Of a stretch of DNA of 64,000 nt, positions 33,547 to 45,020 are shown piece by piece; within the stretch, counting starts at the first letter, position 1; each line of letters opens with the position of its first letter. Origin of the DNA: Oscarella lobularis. Its lineage: Eukaryota > Porifera > Homoscleromorpha > Homosclerophorida > Oscarellidae. A program made the translations under genes and the position numbers. The notes below the pieces were generated by a model. The model was not told the origin of the DNA and searched no databases. It saw only the letters and a program-made list of their open reading frames with translations. The DNA is taken from positions 2,232,001 through 2,296,000 of the forward strand of contig NC_089190.1 of assembly GCF_947507565.1 (NCBI RefSeq), read 5' to 3'.

Positions 33547-36540
33547 ATGCTATTCGCAGTCTTCCAAGTAGTCGAAAGCCCTTCCTTCCTTAGTTTTCAC
33601 TGTTTTTCGCGGTCGATGGCTGTGTTTGTCACTGTCGTTGCAGCATTGATTGCCAAAGGTTGAGTTCGGTGTTTCCAATGACTTTGAGTCGTACTAAGAA
33701 ACTATAGGTCTAATCGTCGTACAAGGCGAGCCGAAAGTAATCGTTGCCAAGACTGACGGCACTCCATTGATTTTGGACTGCCCGTCGAGCAACTTTGGTG
33801 CGTGGTACCACACCAAATCGTTTCCCAACGACGACGACGACGCATCGATTCGACGCTTGCTGACCCGAAGTCGCCGTCTCGTCGTCAACGAAATCGGTCT
33901 GTACAAGTGTGTATCACCGTCATTGTGGAAATGGAGACCAGGGCAAGATGATCGTGATTGGGACTACAAAATTATTCCGGATCGTGCAGGTAAACGAGAA
34001 CTACGTAGAATAGAAAGGCAGCTGGGCATCGCAGACACCTCTTTTCTTTGCGTCTGGCAAAGTGGTACTTCCTATAATCACTCTCCGTCTGTGTCTATAG
34101 TAACAAGGAGACGACGTAACGGCCCCGCCAGTGGATGCAGAATACCGACTCGCACTAGTTACAACTATGAATCTATTACTGTTCGACCGGAGAGCGGACA
34201 AAAGATGACACTTTTATGTGGAAACTCGGAGATCGATCAATGCACATGGTATCGAGTGCACTACAACCTCAATGGCAGTTCGACATTGTACCCAGAGAAA
34301 GCAAGCAGCCGTGTGTTGACGGTTGGGTCCGATTATAATGCTACAGTTGGTCACTACGAGTGCCACTATGGAACCGAAAAAAATAAAGGCATTGATCGGT
34401 TTTACTTCGTTGGTAATTGCATACGTAAACAAGTTAATAACTCTTCTAATTCTCCAGTTTTTAGAGGAGGATAAGCAACCTTTAGTAATCCAGAGTAACT
34501 GTACGGACAACAGCAGAGGTGTTCCCTGCTGGTATTACAGCCAAAAAGGCGACGCTACGAAGTGGAGCAGCTACAAATGCGTTTACGATTTGCCACCAAG
34601 TATTCATTGCAAGACGAACAAAATAACGGAACCTTGCGTCACTCAAAAAGAGACGCGTTTTGGTTTCTCCTATCCGTTCGTAAAAGTGCCTATACGTACG
34701 TGGAACGATCAACCAACTACGTCCTTTGTATGCGGACTGTCTAAGGGCAATGGTAGGGTACTGGACGAAAACTGCTGGAGTGTCATGCTGACCGTTAAGT
34801 ACAGTCAAGGTAAGTCTGAGAAGATGTACGTGTCATAGACTAACACCCTATCCATCTTTAGGGATCAATCCGACGACTTCTGCTCCTACTAGTGCTAGTG
34901 TCTCTACCGACTCCAAGGCCCCTTCACCCTCTACTCAGAGTTCTACTATATTTACTCCTACACTACCTGCTACCAGTTTGTCTAATTTGGCCGGTTTGAT
35001 TGGGGGATCAATTGCGGCTGGTTCTGCTGTCGTTGTTACTATTATTGTCGTTTCACTGTGCATACGACGTCGATATCTGTTCGTCTTTGAACGCAGACAG
35101 TCACGACAGCCGATAACCAGAGACGCAGACAATTTTATCGAGGAAATATCATACCGAAAGACAATGATTGATGTCGATGTCACACCAGAGCGACGCAGTC
35201 GGCAACTGGTTAGCATCGAAGGCGTTAAAATTGACGAATCGTGTAAAATTGAAAAAGAAAACGTCGCCCTTTTTGAAGTTCTCGGTTAGCCCGCTTCAAT
35301 AATAAAAAAACCAGTTCATGCATGTGTAATGCAGGGCAAGGCTGCTTTGGACTCGTTTGGGAAGGAGAAGCCGTCGACAAAAACGGCGAAACAAGGCGGG
35401 TTGCGGTCAAAGTTCCCAAGGGTACGCATAACTAAATATTTTTGGGAAAATTCATTATCCAGCGTTTAGCCAACGACCGTAAAAGCATGCAAGACCTTGC
35501 TACAGAAGTGAGCGTTTGGACGCGTATAGGAAAGCATAGAAACGTCGTCAGTTTCATAGGAATATGCAATTTCCAAAGTAAGAAGAGTACGTCTTTAGAT
35601 TAGCTCACATATCTTTCTCTCTAATAGCCAACGAAGGTAGAATGCTGTGGGTAATAATGGAACATGCTGAGCATGGCTGTCTGAGCGACTATTTGCGTGC
35701 CAAGCGTTTTGGACGCGATCCGACACGTCAAAATTCAGACACGGATGTGGTGAACTACGTGCCGCCCGACGAGCAGTCCGTACTGTCGTCTGGCGACATG
35801 TTTCGCTACGCGCTCGACGTCGCACGCGGAATGGAACACCTCGCACTAAAAGGGGTATCGAAAATTCGCAAATGAGTGGGATTTTGGTACTAGGTTTTCT
35901 TCTAGTGTGTACACCGCGATTTGGCAGCACGCAACGTGCTTGTTTTTCACGGTGAAGTGTTAAAAGTCGCCGATTTCGGTATGGCAAAGGATATCCACTA
36001 TTTTAACTACTACAGAAAGAAAACGCCAGTGGGTTTAGAATATAAATCTATTCCTCTGAAATGAGAAATGTTTACAGGGTCTTGTTCCATACAAATGGAC
36101 GGCACCAGAATCGTTATTGCATCGCGTATTTACTGAAGAAAGTGACGTGTAAGGGTAAAGATTCAGTGCCTCTCTCTATGTAAATACATGTGATCTAGGT
36201 GGTCCTACGGTATTTTGCTTTGGGAAATTGCTACCTTAGGTAAACCCTATATCTAGTTTGTCTATTTATTATTATTTTGAATTTAGGAAGTGCTCCTTAC
36301 CCTGGTATCCCCGTTGAATGTTTGTACGAGCTTCTTGTGAAGGATAGCTACCGAATGCAAAGACCCCGGACGTGTCCTCACCAACTGTAGGCAAACTACT
36401 TCAAACGTTGCAAAATTCAATTTATTTTTGCTAGCTATGACCTGATGCTAAGCTGCTGGTCTCTCGATCCGGACGAACGACCTAGATTCTACGAACTGGT
36501 AGAGCTTGTTGAGAATGGACTGAAGGAGGTAGGAAATTAG
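33547..36540 (+). CDS. Ig-ectodomain receptor tyrosine kinase (FGFR/VEGFR-like)
   Basis: This is a multi-exon transmembrane receptor. A signal peptide follows ATG 33547 or the in-frame ATG 33616 ([13 protein letters not shown]). Two or three Ig-like segments have conserved Cys and YxC strands (GLYKC, VGHYEC). A Thr/Ser-rich stem precedes the TM helix ([17 protein letters not shown] near 35030). The kinase is spread over short exons: glycine loop [27 protein letters not shown] (near 35910), [45 protein letters not shown], and a typical C-lobe ending near [11 protein letters not shown], with TAG at 36538-36540. The activation-loop tyrosine pair is of FGFR/VEGFR style. The kinase insert (about 25 residues around [10 protein letters not shown]) also fits that class. 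The ligand is unknown. Confidence 0.88.
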
Positions 36541-36581
36541 GATAAGAAGGGTAACTATAACGCCACACCCCCGCTGCTGAA

Positions 36582-36658
36582 GAATTCATGAATTCACGTG
36601 ACTATCTGGAGATGGCGAATTCATGAATTCATGAATTCACGTGACTATCTGGAGATGG
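36582..36658. repeat. Direct 34-bp duplication across the sulfotransferase start
   Basis: The block GAATTCATGAATTCACGTGA...GGAGATGG occurs at 36582-36615 and again at 36625-36658. The second copy contains the start codon. The first copy creates upstream ATG triplets. Confidence 0.9.
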
Positions 36659-37947
36659 CTTCTGTACTGTTTGCTGTTCTGACGTTTCTCGTTCGTTTTT
36701 TTCGCTATTCTCTCAATACGCTTGACCCATGGCTTCGCTACATCAATATTCGACTTGTTTCCACTCCGTCGACAGTCGAAGAACTTCTTGAAAAGGTTCG
36801 TTCTCGATTTGGATCGCTTCCGGCGCTCGCATCGAATAGGGACTGGCGCGAACGCGTCCAGAATGCCTTGGACGCGCTAAAAGGCAAGGAGACGACTCCA
36901 TTCGGCCGTTTGTTGGCCCGCGAAAAGCTAATCACTCAAATTCGCACACTCGAGTGCTTCGAAACGATACCGCGACGATTTTCCAACGTTCTTACAGTTC
37001 CTATCGATCGTCCGATCTTCATATTGGGCCTACCACGCACGGGAACGACGATTCTTTTTCATCTCCTAGTGCGCTACCCCCACGTGGCACATTTGAACAC
37101 TATTCGTAGCCAACTGGCCGATTTGCGCCCGCAAGACGTCGCCCAAGCTACGTCGATCGACGATCTGTGCCGCCGTTTCTGTACGACATCAAAACAAGTG
37201 AAGTACACGTTTGATATCCTGCTTGCTTCCGGGTGTGGACTCCCACACAATATTCACCCAGCAAGTACTACCTTTCCTGAAGAATGCGTCCTCGTTTTGT
37301 CAAATTATTTATTTTACACCAATTATCCTTATATTTGTGGGGAGGATTTTACTGACGTCGTTAAGGACTATAGAGATCTGGCTCGTCAGGCATACAGGTT
37401 CTTTAGAAGAGACTTGCAGGTCATTAAGTCGATTGGCCAATTATCTGGGTCCCGTTTCGTTCTCAAAGCTCCATATCATTCGTGTTTTATTGAGGAAATA
37501 CTTGACGTTTTTCCTGACGCCTCTTTTGTGCGTTTGCATCGTGATCCTGTCTCAGTTGTGTCGTCTTCGTCGTCTTTCTTTCGCGCAATCCGTGCTCCTT
37601 TCTCTACCGGTGATGATTGGAAAAAAATCGGCAAGGGATGTCAGAAGATGACTCGATGCATTGCTCGAGAATTGGCCAAGGAAACGCGGCGAGAAGCCGA
37701 GCACACTCTCGACTTTAAATTTGAGGAGATCGCCAAGGATCCTATAGGTGTGTGTCGTGAAATTGCCAATAAAGTCGGTCTTGAGCACACTAAGGCCGTG
37801 GAGGATGATTTGACGGCGTTTCTGGCGGAGGACGCGAGAAAACGAGAGCAAGCAGGTAAACACAAGCACACATTGGCCGAATTCGGATTGGATGCGGAAG
37901 AAATTCGTAACGATTGCACGGACTACTGTAAAAAATTTGGTGTCTAA
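36655..37947 (+). CDS. Sulfotransferase-family protein, intronless
   Basis: The product has about 430 residues, starting at ATG 36655 with a hydrophobic N-terminus (LFAVLTFLVRFF) that may anchor it in a membrane. The PAPS-binding 5'-phosphosulfate loop is ILGLPRTGTTILFHLL. The 3'-phosphate motif is FVRLHRDPVSVVSSSSSFF, with the expected Arg and Ser. LKAPYHSCFIEEIL precedes it in the usual position. It belongs to the broad Sulfotransfer_3-like group that is abundant in bacteria and marine invertebrates; the acceptor is unknown. The gene has no intron and sits 114 bp after the receptor kinase on the same strand. An AATAAA at 37966-37971 provides its poly(A) signal. A transferred origin is possible but unproven. 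Confidence 0.8.
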   Translation: MASVLFAVLTFLVRFFRYSLNTLDPWLRYINIRLVSTPSTVEELLEKVRSRFGSLPALASNRDWRERVQNALDALKGKETTPFGRLLAREKLITQIRTLECFETIPRRFSNVLTVPIDRPIFILGLPRTGTTILFHLLVRYPHVAHLNTIRSQLADLRPQDVAQATSIDDLCRRFCTTSKQVKYTFDILLASGCGLPHNIHPASTTFPEECVLVLSNYLFYTNYPYICGEDFTDVVKDYRDLARQAYRFFRRDLQVIKSIGQLSGSRFVLKAPYHSCFIEEILDVFPDASFVRLHRDPVSVVSSSSSFFRAIRAPFSTGDDWKKIGKGCQKMTRCIARELAKETRREAEHTLDFKFEEIAKDPIGVCREIANKVGLEHTKAVEDDLTAFLAEDARKREQAGKHKHTLAEFGLDAEEIRNDCTDYCKKFGV

Positions 37948-37982
37948 AAAAGAGGCTGTCCTCGAAATAAATCTGGCATCAG

Positions 37983-39127
37983 TTAATTAAGAACTATAAA
38001 AGCGAATTCCAGAGTGTCATCGACAGTGTATACTCTATTTACAAGTGATAGCTGCACGTTCATACTTGGGCAATTCTTCCACGCGCAACTACCCAGCACT
38101 TTTCTTCCCTGAAGGGCCGTCCTCGGTCGCAGCGTTTTATCGTTAGGATCAAAAACTGCTGTCACGTTAGGGTAGTGTTTGAACTTGCTTCGATTAAGAA
38201 GGCTGATCTGCACGGGCTTGAGGCAGCTGCACTCGTCACTTGGGGGCTCCATTGAGAAATAGATTTGCATTTGTTTGCCGACAGTGTCGCTGTCTTTTCC
38301 AATGGGATATAGTCGAGCGGTGAGAACGTAGCCCATTTCTCCTCCCGTGAATTTATACACTTGACTGCTGTTCGTCGATCGACGCTTCGCTGCCCAGTTC
38401 GTTACCTTCCATATTTTTTGTATGACCTGTTCTTTTACTGAAGATGCGCGACTGATGAAGGGGCGACTTGGTGAGCTGGGCGGTGGCTTGTTGGGAGGAG
38501 AAGTTATGATGACGTCAGGAAATTCTTCAAAAGTTGACCTAAGAGATTCCGTACTACTTCCCAACGCCTTAGAACTGACTCCAGAACGGCTTCTTTCAAT
38601 CTACAGTTAATTAAAGAAATCACGACCAAATATGTATCTAATTTATGTACACATACCCCGCTATCGGAACTCAGCCACATTTCACGCAGACGCGTCACAG
38701 CATTCGAAATCTACGTCACAAACACGTGACGCCAAGAACCGACGAGGATTGGCTGCTTTACCTTCCGCTTAGATCTTTTCGCCGTTTTCGACGTTCTGAC
38801 GAGAAGTCGACGAACGGAGGCTTCCGCGTGCCCTCCCCCGTCGAGCAATGCCCCGTAAAAGGCGGCGAATGCCGTTCCAGTTCGTTCGCGACGAAGTTTC
38901 TTCAGAACGAGGCTTGTTCGCGCGAGCGAGTCGACGTTCGGCGTGAAAAGCTCGATTTCCGTGACATCGTCGACGCTCAGAGCGTCGGCGCCGACTAGCG
39001 ACGTCAGAACGTCGCTGTTTATTGACACGGCGACGCCGTCGACGCCGAAATCGTCTTCGTTAGGCCACGAAAAGTCCGATAGCCAATCGTATGTCAGACT
39101 CGAGGGCGTGGTCACGCGTTCGCTCAT
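37983..39127 (-). CDS. TRAF/MATH-domain-like protein
   Basis: This is a multi-exon minus-strand gene. Exon 1 (from ATG 39127 to about 38720) encodes an acidic, Ser/Thr-rich region and a basic stretch, with no RING or zinc finger. Two small exons follow near 38695-38660 (NAVTRLREMWLSSDSG) and before 38600. The last exon (ending 37983) encodes a Pro-rich linker and a beta-rich module with FTGGEMGYVLTARLYPIG, MQIYFSMEP, PVQISLLNRS and VTAVFDPND, which has the strand pattern of a TRAF-C/MATH domain. Such domains bind receptor tails; without a RING this would be an adaptor. Similarity is moderate and the call is structural, not by close orthology. Confidence 0.55.
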
Positions 39128-39458
39128 TTGTCTTTCTCGATTCGAAGTGCAAGGTTAGTTTCTTGGGTAGGATTGTAAAGTAATGAATGAGCGGATTGCG
39201 TGCAGTGGGTTTTAGTCCACGCTTCCACACTTCCCCGCTTCCTAAGGCTAGATGCGGGAGCCGGTAATTGGCTCACGTGATCGCAACCAATGACGTACAT
39301 GAGCACTAACCACGAATCGTAATCTTTTATTAGGTAATCTGATAACGTCATATTGTGCCCTATAAAATTAACTAAAGCAAAGCGTGCATACACGATTTAG
39401 AATAAAACCCGGCCACTCTCTCTAACAGCAGCTACTCTTACAATCCCCAGTCAAAAAC
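39128..39458. other. Intergenic between TRAF-like and ORP genes
   Basis: These 331 bp contain the TRAF-like promoter and the 3' flank of the ORP gene. No gene or structured RNA is recognised. Confidence 0.4.
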
Positions 39459-41388
39459 TCAATAAATATCAGGCACATTTTCAAAATTGCTTGCCATTTT
39501 CGCTTTCCAATATCCGCCCGAATACACGTGTGCAACAATGCCCGTATCAGCATCCCTCAAAGGAACAAACCACCTAAAAAATAAATAAAAAAGTATTTTA
39601 TATAAGGGGACTCCCTCTCTTTTTATTTTATACCGGGGCTTCCACGTCGCTTTTGCTGCGTCTCGTGTTCGTCGAGCGGCTCGTTGCTTTTCCTCGAGTC
39701 GATGTTTTTCTTTTACCGCGTCGTCCACATGACCGAGTTCCAATAGTCGAACGTCGGGACGCATCCGGGTGTCCGTGGAACACACGCCAATGTCAATGTC
39801 ATTGAGCCCCATGGCGAATTTCGTAAACCCGTACATTCTATATATAGAGAGAAAAATGAGATAATTAAAATATTTGTTATATATTACTTTGGTGATTCGA
39901 CGGGTCGTTCTTTGATTCGCCAAAGCGAATGCACGTGAGCACCGGATTCATAATTATTTTTCGGAAGAACGCTTTTCACTTTATCTAATATAGATAAAGC
40001 GATTAAATAAAATCTATAAATCTCTACAAGGGCCGCACATGAATCGAGACCCTTGTCCCATGCGCCTCTAAGAAGTCGTTCGACGTTCCCTGGAGAACTT
40101 CTCACTTCCCCTACATAGCAAAACGTTGACTAGCGCGCGTTAGAGATTATTTATGGGACTCTTGCCCTTTAAATCTTTGAAACTCTTTCCCGCTTTGCTA
40201 TAGGATTGAAATCGTACGGAGGCCGTTTCCTTTGTCTGGTGACACGTCACAACGACTTCGCCTTCCTAAAGTGCTATGTCTCTCTATGCCACATTTTTTT
40301 TCTAATTAAAATTCTCACGTTATCAACCCAAAGTCTTCCCAGAATAATGTTATGTATTGTAGTGGTGGGTTTTTTCCACGAATAGTGCAAATTATCTGAT
40401 TTCATTCTGAGATGGACTATCCCAGTGGGAATCACTTTGATATACTTCATAAAATAAAAAGACCCCAAACTTCCTCTCTTGTATAATTCATTAGTTCCCT
40501 ATTATTCTTACCTGTCCTCGAAATCGAATGTCGAGCTTGTATTCTTGCCACAGACTCCAGTTTTCGGCTTCGCAATGCATCGCTGTGACGGGGGGATGAT
40601 GACACACTTGTTCACATACGACTGCATATTGACAATCCTCTTGAATCAATTCAAACGTTTCGCCAAGAAGAGGATTAAAGGGCTTCCAAAAACTAAACAA
40701 AAGATCAACAATCTAATAATTAATTATTGTTATTTAATCTCACCGTCCTTCCGCTGAGGCGAAACACGAGCAAGCAAACGCGGCGATATGAGCAATGCGA
40801 TCGAGTCTCGAATCACATTCTATATGAAAAATGAAGAGTTAGAGGTAAAATTATAATTGATTTTATTTTTTATTTTTATTGATTTTATTTTTTACCGTGG
40901 GCCTTATGAAGAATTTCGGCGTATTCGAGATCCTCGCAAATTCTCTGTATAGAGAGAGAGAGAGGGGAGAAATGTCATCCGTGCGTTTCCTGGCAACGTT
41001 ACGTGCCTGCGTGAAGCTGAGCGGCTCGTTGAAGTGAACGGGCATTGTGATTCGCGTCAAATCGCGTCCAATGAGCGATTTGGCGAAGCTGAAAAGAAAG
41101 CCAATGACTCATTGGTTCGTAAAAGTAGCGTCCTCTCGCCGGAAGCGCTTAGAAACTCACCTCCAAAGGCTGAACGAGTGCCGACCTTTGAGTACGGGTA
41201 AGGAAAGTCGTCGTTTTCGGTGTCTTTCCCCTAAAAACGCCCCATTTGAATGTTTTTCTCGTGAAAATCGCACTTTGAAGCGATCGCTTGCCTTCGACGT
41301 CGACTAGGGAGCGATATTCCGCTTCGATTTCGTCCTCGCGCGACAAGGATTGGCTCGTATCGACGCTATTCTCTTGATTCGACGACAT
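39459..41388 (-). CDS. Oxysterol-binding-protein-related protein (OSBPL1/OSBPL2 type)
   Basis: ORPs exchange sterols and phosphoinositides at membrane contact sites. Conserved blocks appear in order: an acidic N-terminus (MSSNQENSVDTSQSLSREDE), LTRITMPVHFNEPLSFTQ near 41060-41010, KPFNPLLGETFELIQEDC, the fingerprint EQVCHHPPVTA (40610, with Cys for the usual Ser), HNIILGRLWVDN near 40360, LRP-type tail DTRMRPDVRLLELG, KHRLEEKQRAARR, and terminal VPDIY before TGA at 39459-39461. No PH domain or ankyrin repeats are seen, so it resembles short ORPs such as OSBPL2. Introns are about 50-100 nt. Confidence 0.88.
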
Positions 41389-41610
41389 TGATGTGGTCTA
41401 CGAGACGCGGGGTGCGTTTGACGCGTTGATTTTTGTGATCTCGCGCGCGCGTTCATCTCTCGTGTTACCTCGCCGCTGTTGACGCTCCCGTCCGAGTTTC
41501 GAAAGGCGCTGGAAGCGTTCATATGCTTTGATTCGCCGCAACGACGAAGAGTCGTGCGTAGCGCATGCTTGTTTGTACACGTGACAGGGTTTTCAATAGA
41601 ATCAATAGGT
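41389..41610. promoter_or_regulatory. Divergent promoter between ORP and espin-like genes
   Basis: These 222 bp separate the two start codons. The sequence is relatively GC-rich with CGCG-containing stretches and has no TATA box. It probably serves both genes. Confidence 0.4.
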
Positions 41611-43555
41611 ATGGACGTCATGGCTTTCGAAGCGGCGAAAAGAGGCGAAACAGAAACGCTCAAGCAACTCCAATCGACCGGAATCGACTTATTATCACTA
41701 AAAGACGAAACCGGCGCGACTATAATACACATAGGAGCTCGCACGGGAAGCGTGGATCTCATCGAGTCGATTCTCGTCGCAGCGAACGCGAAAAAACTCG
41801 AACCAATGCCCAACGGCGCTAGTCCAATTCACGACGCAGCGGCTTGCGGTCAAATAGGAGTCGTTCGATGGCTAATCGAGCAGAAATACGCGTCGCCCGT
41901 CGAAGAGGACGCATCCGGTCTCCAACCCGTCCATTATGCGGCGCGATACGATCGCTTGGATGTCGTTCGCTATTTGATCGATTCGTGCGCGGCGCCGATC
42001 GACGCGAAGACGCGCGGCGCGCGAACGGCGGCCGATTACGCCGCCTACGGCGGAGCGACGAATTGCCTGCAATATTTCAAGGAGAAAGACGAGAGGCAAT
42101 TCAATTACTTAATTAAATTAATTAATTAATTAGTGTTTGTAGTCTTTGTGTGGGCGGGGTCGTTGTAGGTCCAGCCTACTTTGCTACTCAGCAAGGCCAG
42201 TTGTCATGTGTTCGATATCTCGTTGAATCATGTGGTCTTGGGAGTGATACAGTTATTGGCGACGATGGTATGAAATTTGTACATGTTGCAGCTCAGAGTG
42301 GTCATCTAGAGTGTCTAAGTTGGCTGGTAATCAAAATCAATACATAAAAAATAAGGATTAAGTCCTAAAAATTTTTTAGATTGATTTTGATGAGAAATCT
42401 ATTGGAGCAAGAGATTCCAATGGTGCAACTCCACTGCATTACGCTTCAGCTCAAGGCAGAACACAAGGACTCTTCCTTTCACATTATTTTCAATTATATT
42501 TTCAGGTCATGTTGTTATTGTAAAGTGGCTACTAAACCACGGTGCCAACGTCACAAAGGACAATTTAGGTGGGACTCCGCTACATGATGCCACTCAGAAT
42601 GGCCACGTGGAGGTGAGATTAGCTACACAAATCCGAGACCTACTAAGACCCATATGCTAGTGTCTAAATATTCTCGTCAGCGCTGGAGCAAATCCCGCAG
42701 CAAAAGACAGAGACGGAATGACGTCTCTTCAAATTGCTAAGCAACGGGAGCAGCAGGCATGTGTCGCCTATTTGCAGTCCGTCACGGCGGAAGATGAGGA
42801 TAGCGAATCATCATCATCCGACTCAGATTCATCAGAGGAAGAGAATCGGACGACTTCTTTGAAGACAGGCCCATCTGCGTATCAACCTATGTGTGAGTCT
42901 GCTACAAGATTTCTCTAGTACACTCCTCTTTATTTTTATTTATAGCGATGAGACAGCATGATTCTTCTCTGATGGACGATATCAAGAGAGGAAAAGGCCT
43001 GAGAAAAGCTCCGGTTGAGAAACGAATGCTCAAGCAGGCAAACCAACCGTTCTTTAGATCAGCTATTGTTTTGAGAATTTTTTTCTAGGCTGTGGGAAGG
43101 GTTATTCAAGAGGAGACTTCTGATGGAGCTGCTGACGGCGTCGACGTTCCTCAATACGATAACGACGGGCAACCGCTTCCTGACTGGAAGGTGAAACTGT
43201 ATCAGAAGAAAGCGGAAGAGAAAACGAAGAAAACGATGGAAGGAGGAGCCAAAGTAGCAGGGCTGGCAATCTGAACGAGAGCTGTTTTAATAAAAGGTTA
43301 TTTCTCTCTAGGATGATGCGGAGAATAGTCGGTGGAAGGGCATACCGGAATGGAAAAGAAAAGTGCTGGAGGAAAAGGAAAAGAAAAGGCAATTTTTAAT
43401 ATAAAATAATAATTTTTTTTGATGGACTGTGTTATTGGGCTAGACTGGAGAAGATGGCCCCTGAATTGGCGAGAAAAGCGGCGGAGGAGGAGAGAAAGGC
43501 GAAAATCGCAGCCATGCCAGAATGGAAAAGAAAATTGCTCGAGAAAAAACAGTGA
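41611..43555 (+). CDS. Espin-like ankyrin-repeat actin-bundling protein
   Basis: Exon 1 (from ATG 41611) encodes several ankyrin repeats in the espin style (AFEAAKRGETETLKQLQ, GATIIHIGARTGSVDLIESIL, GASPIHDAAACGQIGVVRWLI, GLQPVHYAARYDRLDVVRYLI). Further repeats follow in small exons (MKFVHVAAQSGHLECLSWL; GGTPLHDATQNGHVE; MTSLQIAKQREQQACVAYL). A Ser/Asp-rich linker leads to a C-terminal region with three copies of a WK-K-L motif (DWKVKLYQKK, EWKRKVLEEK, EWKRKLLEKK), resembling the actin-binding tail of espins. Espins bundle actin in microvilli and stereocilia; sponge choanocyte collars have microvilli, so that is a plausible site. It ends TGA at 43553-43555, only 7 bp from the convergent HisC stop. 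Confidence 0.72.
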
Positions 43556-43562
43556 TTTTTAT

Positions 43563-44870
43563 TTAGACTTTTGCTTCTATGCAAGATTCTCGTATCACTG
43601 TGAGAACGGTTTCTCTTTCTTTGGTCGTGCAGATGGAAATGCGAAGGCAGTCGTCAAAGTGAAGACAGTTGCCTTTGTATGACACATAGACGCCTTTTTG
43701 TCGCATGATCTCTTGGACTTTCAAAGCATTGTCGACTTGAAACATCAAGAAATTGGCTTCAGATGGAAAAACCTGAAAATGATATGGTGAGTAATTATAT
43801 AGGAAATGTATTTATCACCTTTTTGACTTCTTTTATTTGTCTGAGAGCGTCCGCAAGTCGATCCCTTTCCAAGAGAACTTGTTGAGTCATCGTTTTCATG
43901 TCGTCCACGTGATCCAACGCCTTTAGCGCAGCGGAATACGACAGGGCTCCAATATTATAAGGCAGGCGAATTTTATCAAAGTGAAAAACGATGTCTTCGT
44001 GAGCAATAGACCAGCCAAACCTAAACACCAAAAAATGACAGAGAAACACCCTAAATTTTCATTCAACAAACCGTATTCCAGCCAAACCAAACGACTTGGA
44101 CAACGACTGAAGAACAATGAGCCTAGGATATTTATCCACAAGTCGAGCAAGAGATTCTTTTCCACTGAAGTCAATATAGAGTTCATCTAGAAAGACAATC
44201 CCCTTGTAGGCACTATCCAATAAACTGATGACGTCATCAATATTCAGAGAAACAGCCGTTGGATTTCCGGGTGAACAGAGGAAGATGATTTTAACATCGG
44301 GCCGACACGCCTCTTTTAACATCTAAAAAAACGGAAAAAAATATCGTTTTGGTTTTTTCTGCACCCACCGTCTCCATATCCAATTGAAAGTCGGATTTGA
44401 GTGGCACGCGCACTACGCTGACGTCGCATACGCAAGCGCGCTGTTCGTACATACTGAACGTCGGCTGCGTGACGACGATTGCGTCTTTTCCCGGCGTGCA
44501 AAAGGCTCGTACGACCGTGTCGATCGATTCGTCGGCGCCGACGCCGACGAAGATCTGCTCCGGTCGCACGTTTCTGAGGAAGAAACGGGAAAACGCTCGA
44601 TTTTATTCGTTATTCTTACCTGAATTTAGCTATTTTGGCTTTTAGGTCGCGATGCAGTGGGCTCGGGTAGCGGTGGAGCGTGTCGTCGTCGGGTAATACC
44701 GAGCCGAAGTTGTTTTCGTTGCAGTCGAGGAGGATTCCTAGGGAACGTGACGCGATTTGAGTCGATTTTCGATGCGGAAGCTTACCGTCGACATTTCCAT
44801 CAATTCGAGACGGACAATAGGTCTTGGAGGCCAAAATGCACGGTCGAAAGAGCTGTCGCACCTCTTCCAT
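43563..44870 (-). CDS. Histidinol-phosphate aminotransferase-like enzyme (HisC/HIS5 family)
   Basis: This is a PLP-dependent fold-I aminotransferase. Exon 1 (44870-44786, MEEVRQLFRPCILASKTYC) joins an exon with ILLDCNENNFGSV and LHRYPSPLHRDLKAKIAKFR, then PEQIFVGVGADESIDTVVRAFCTPGKDAIVV and QPTFSMYE. Later exons have FLCSPGNPTAVSL, FLDELYIDFSG, the PLP-lysine motif SLSKSFGLAGIRF, and a C-terminal RISICTTKE with the substrate-carboxylate Arg. These are the diagnostic HisC blocks, closest in pattern to fungal HIS5. At least five short spliceosomal introns and flanking animal genes argue against bacterial contamination. Animals normally lack histidine biosynthesis, so the real substrate (histidinol phosphate or another amino donor) is open. 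It is divergent from ACAP and tail-to-tail with the espin-like gene. Confidence 0.85.
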
Positions 44871-45020
44871 TACTGCGTACGTCCAAAGTTGCAGAGGAAG
44901 TGTATCGAAGAGAAACAGGAACAGGAAGAAGCACGCGCGCTTTGTGAAAGTCCCGACAGTGGCTTCGAACGCGCATCCGATTCCGCAACAGTCTCGGACT
45001 TTTTCTCGACGATTCCACAT
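44871..45020. promoter_or_regulatory. Bidirectional promoter of HisC-like gene and ACAP
   Basis: 150 bp lie between the divergent start codons. No TATA box or named element was recognised. Confidence 0.4.

Noticed and set aside
43563-44870. HisC-like gene as bacterial contamination
   Set aside because: It has several short GT-AG introns and lies between two animal genes with base composition like its neighbours.
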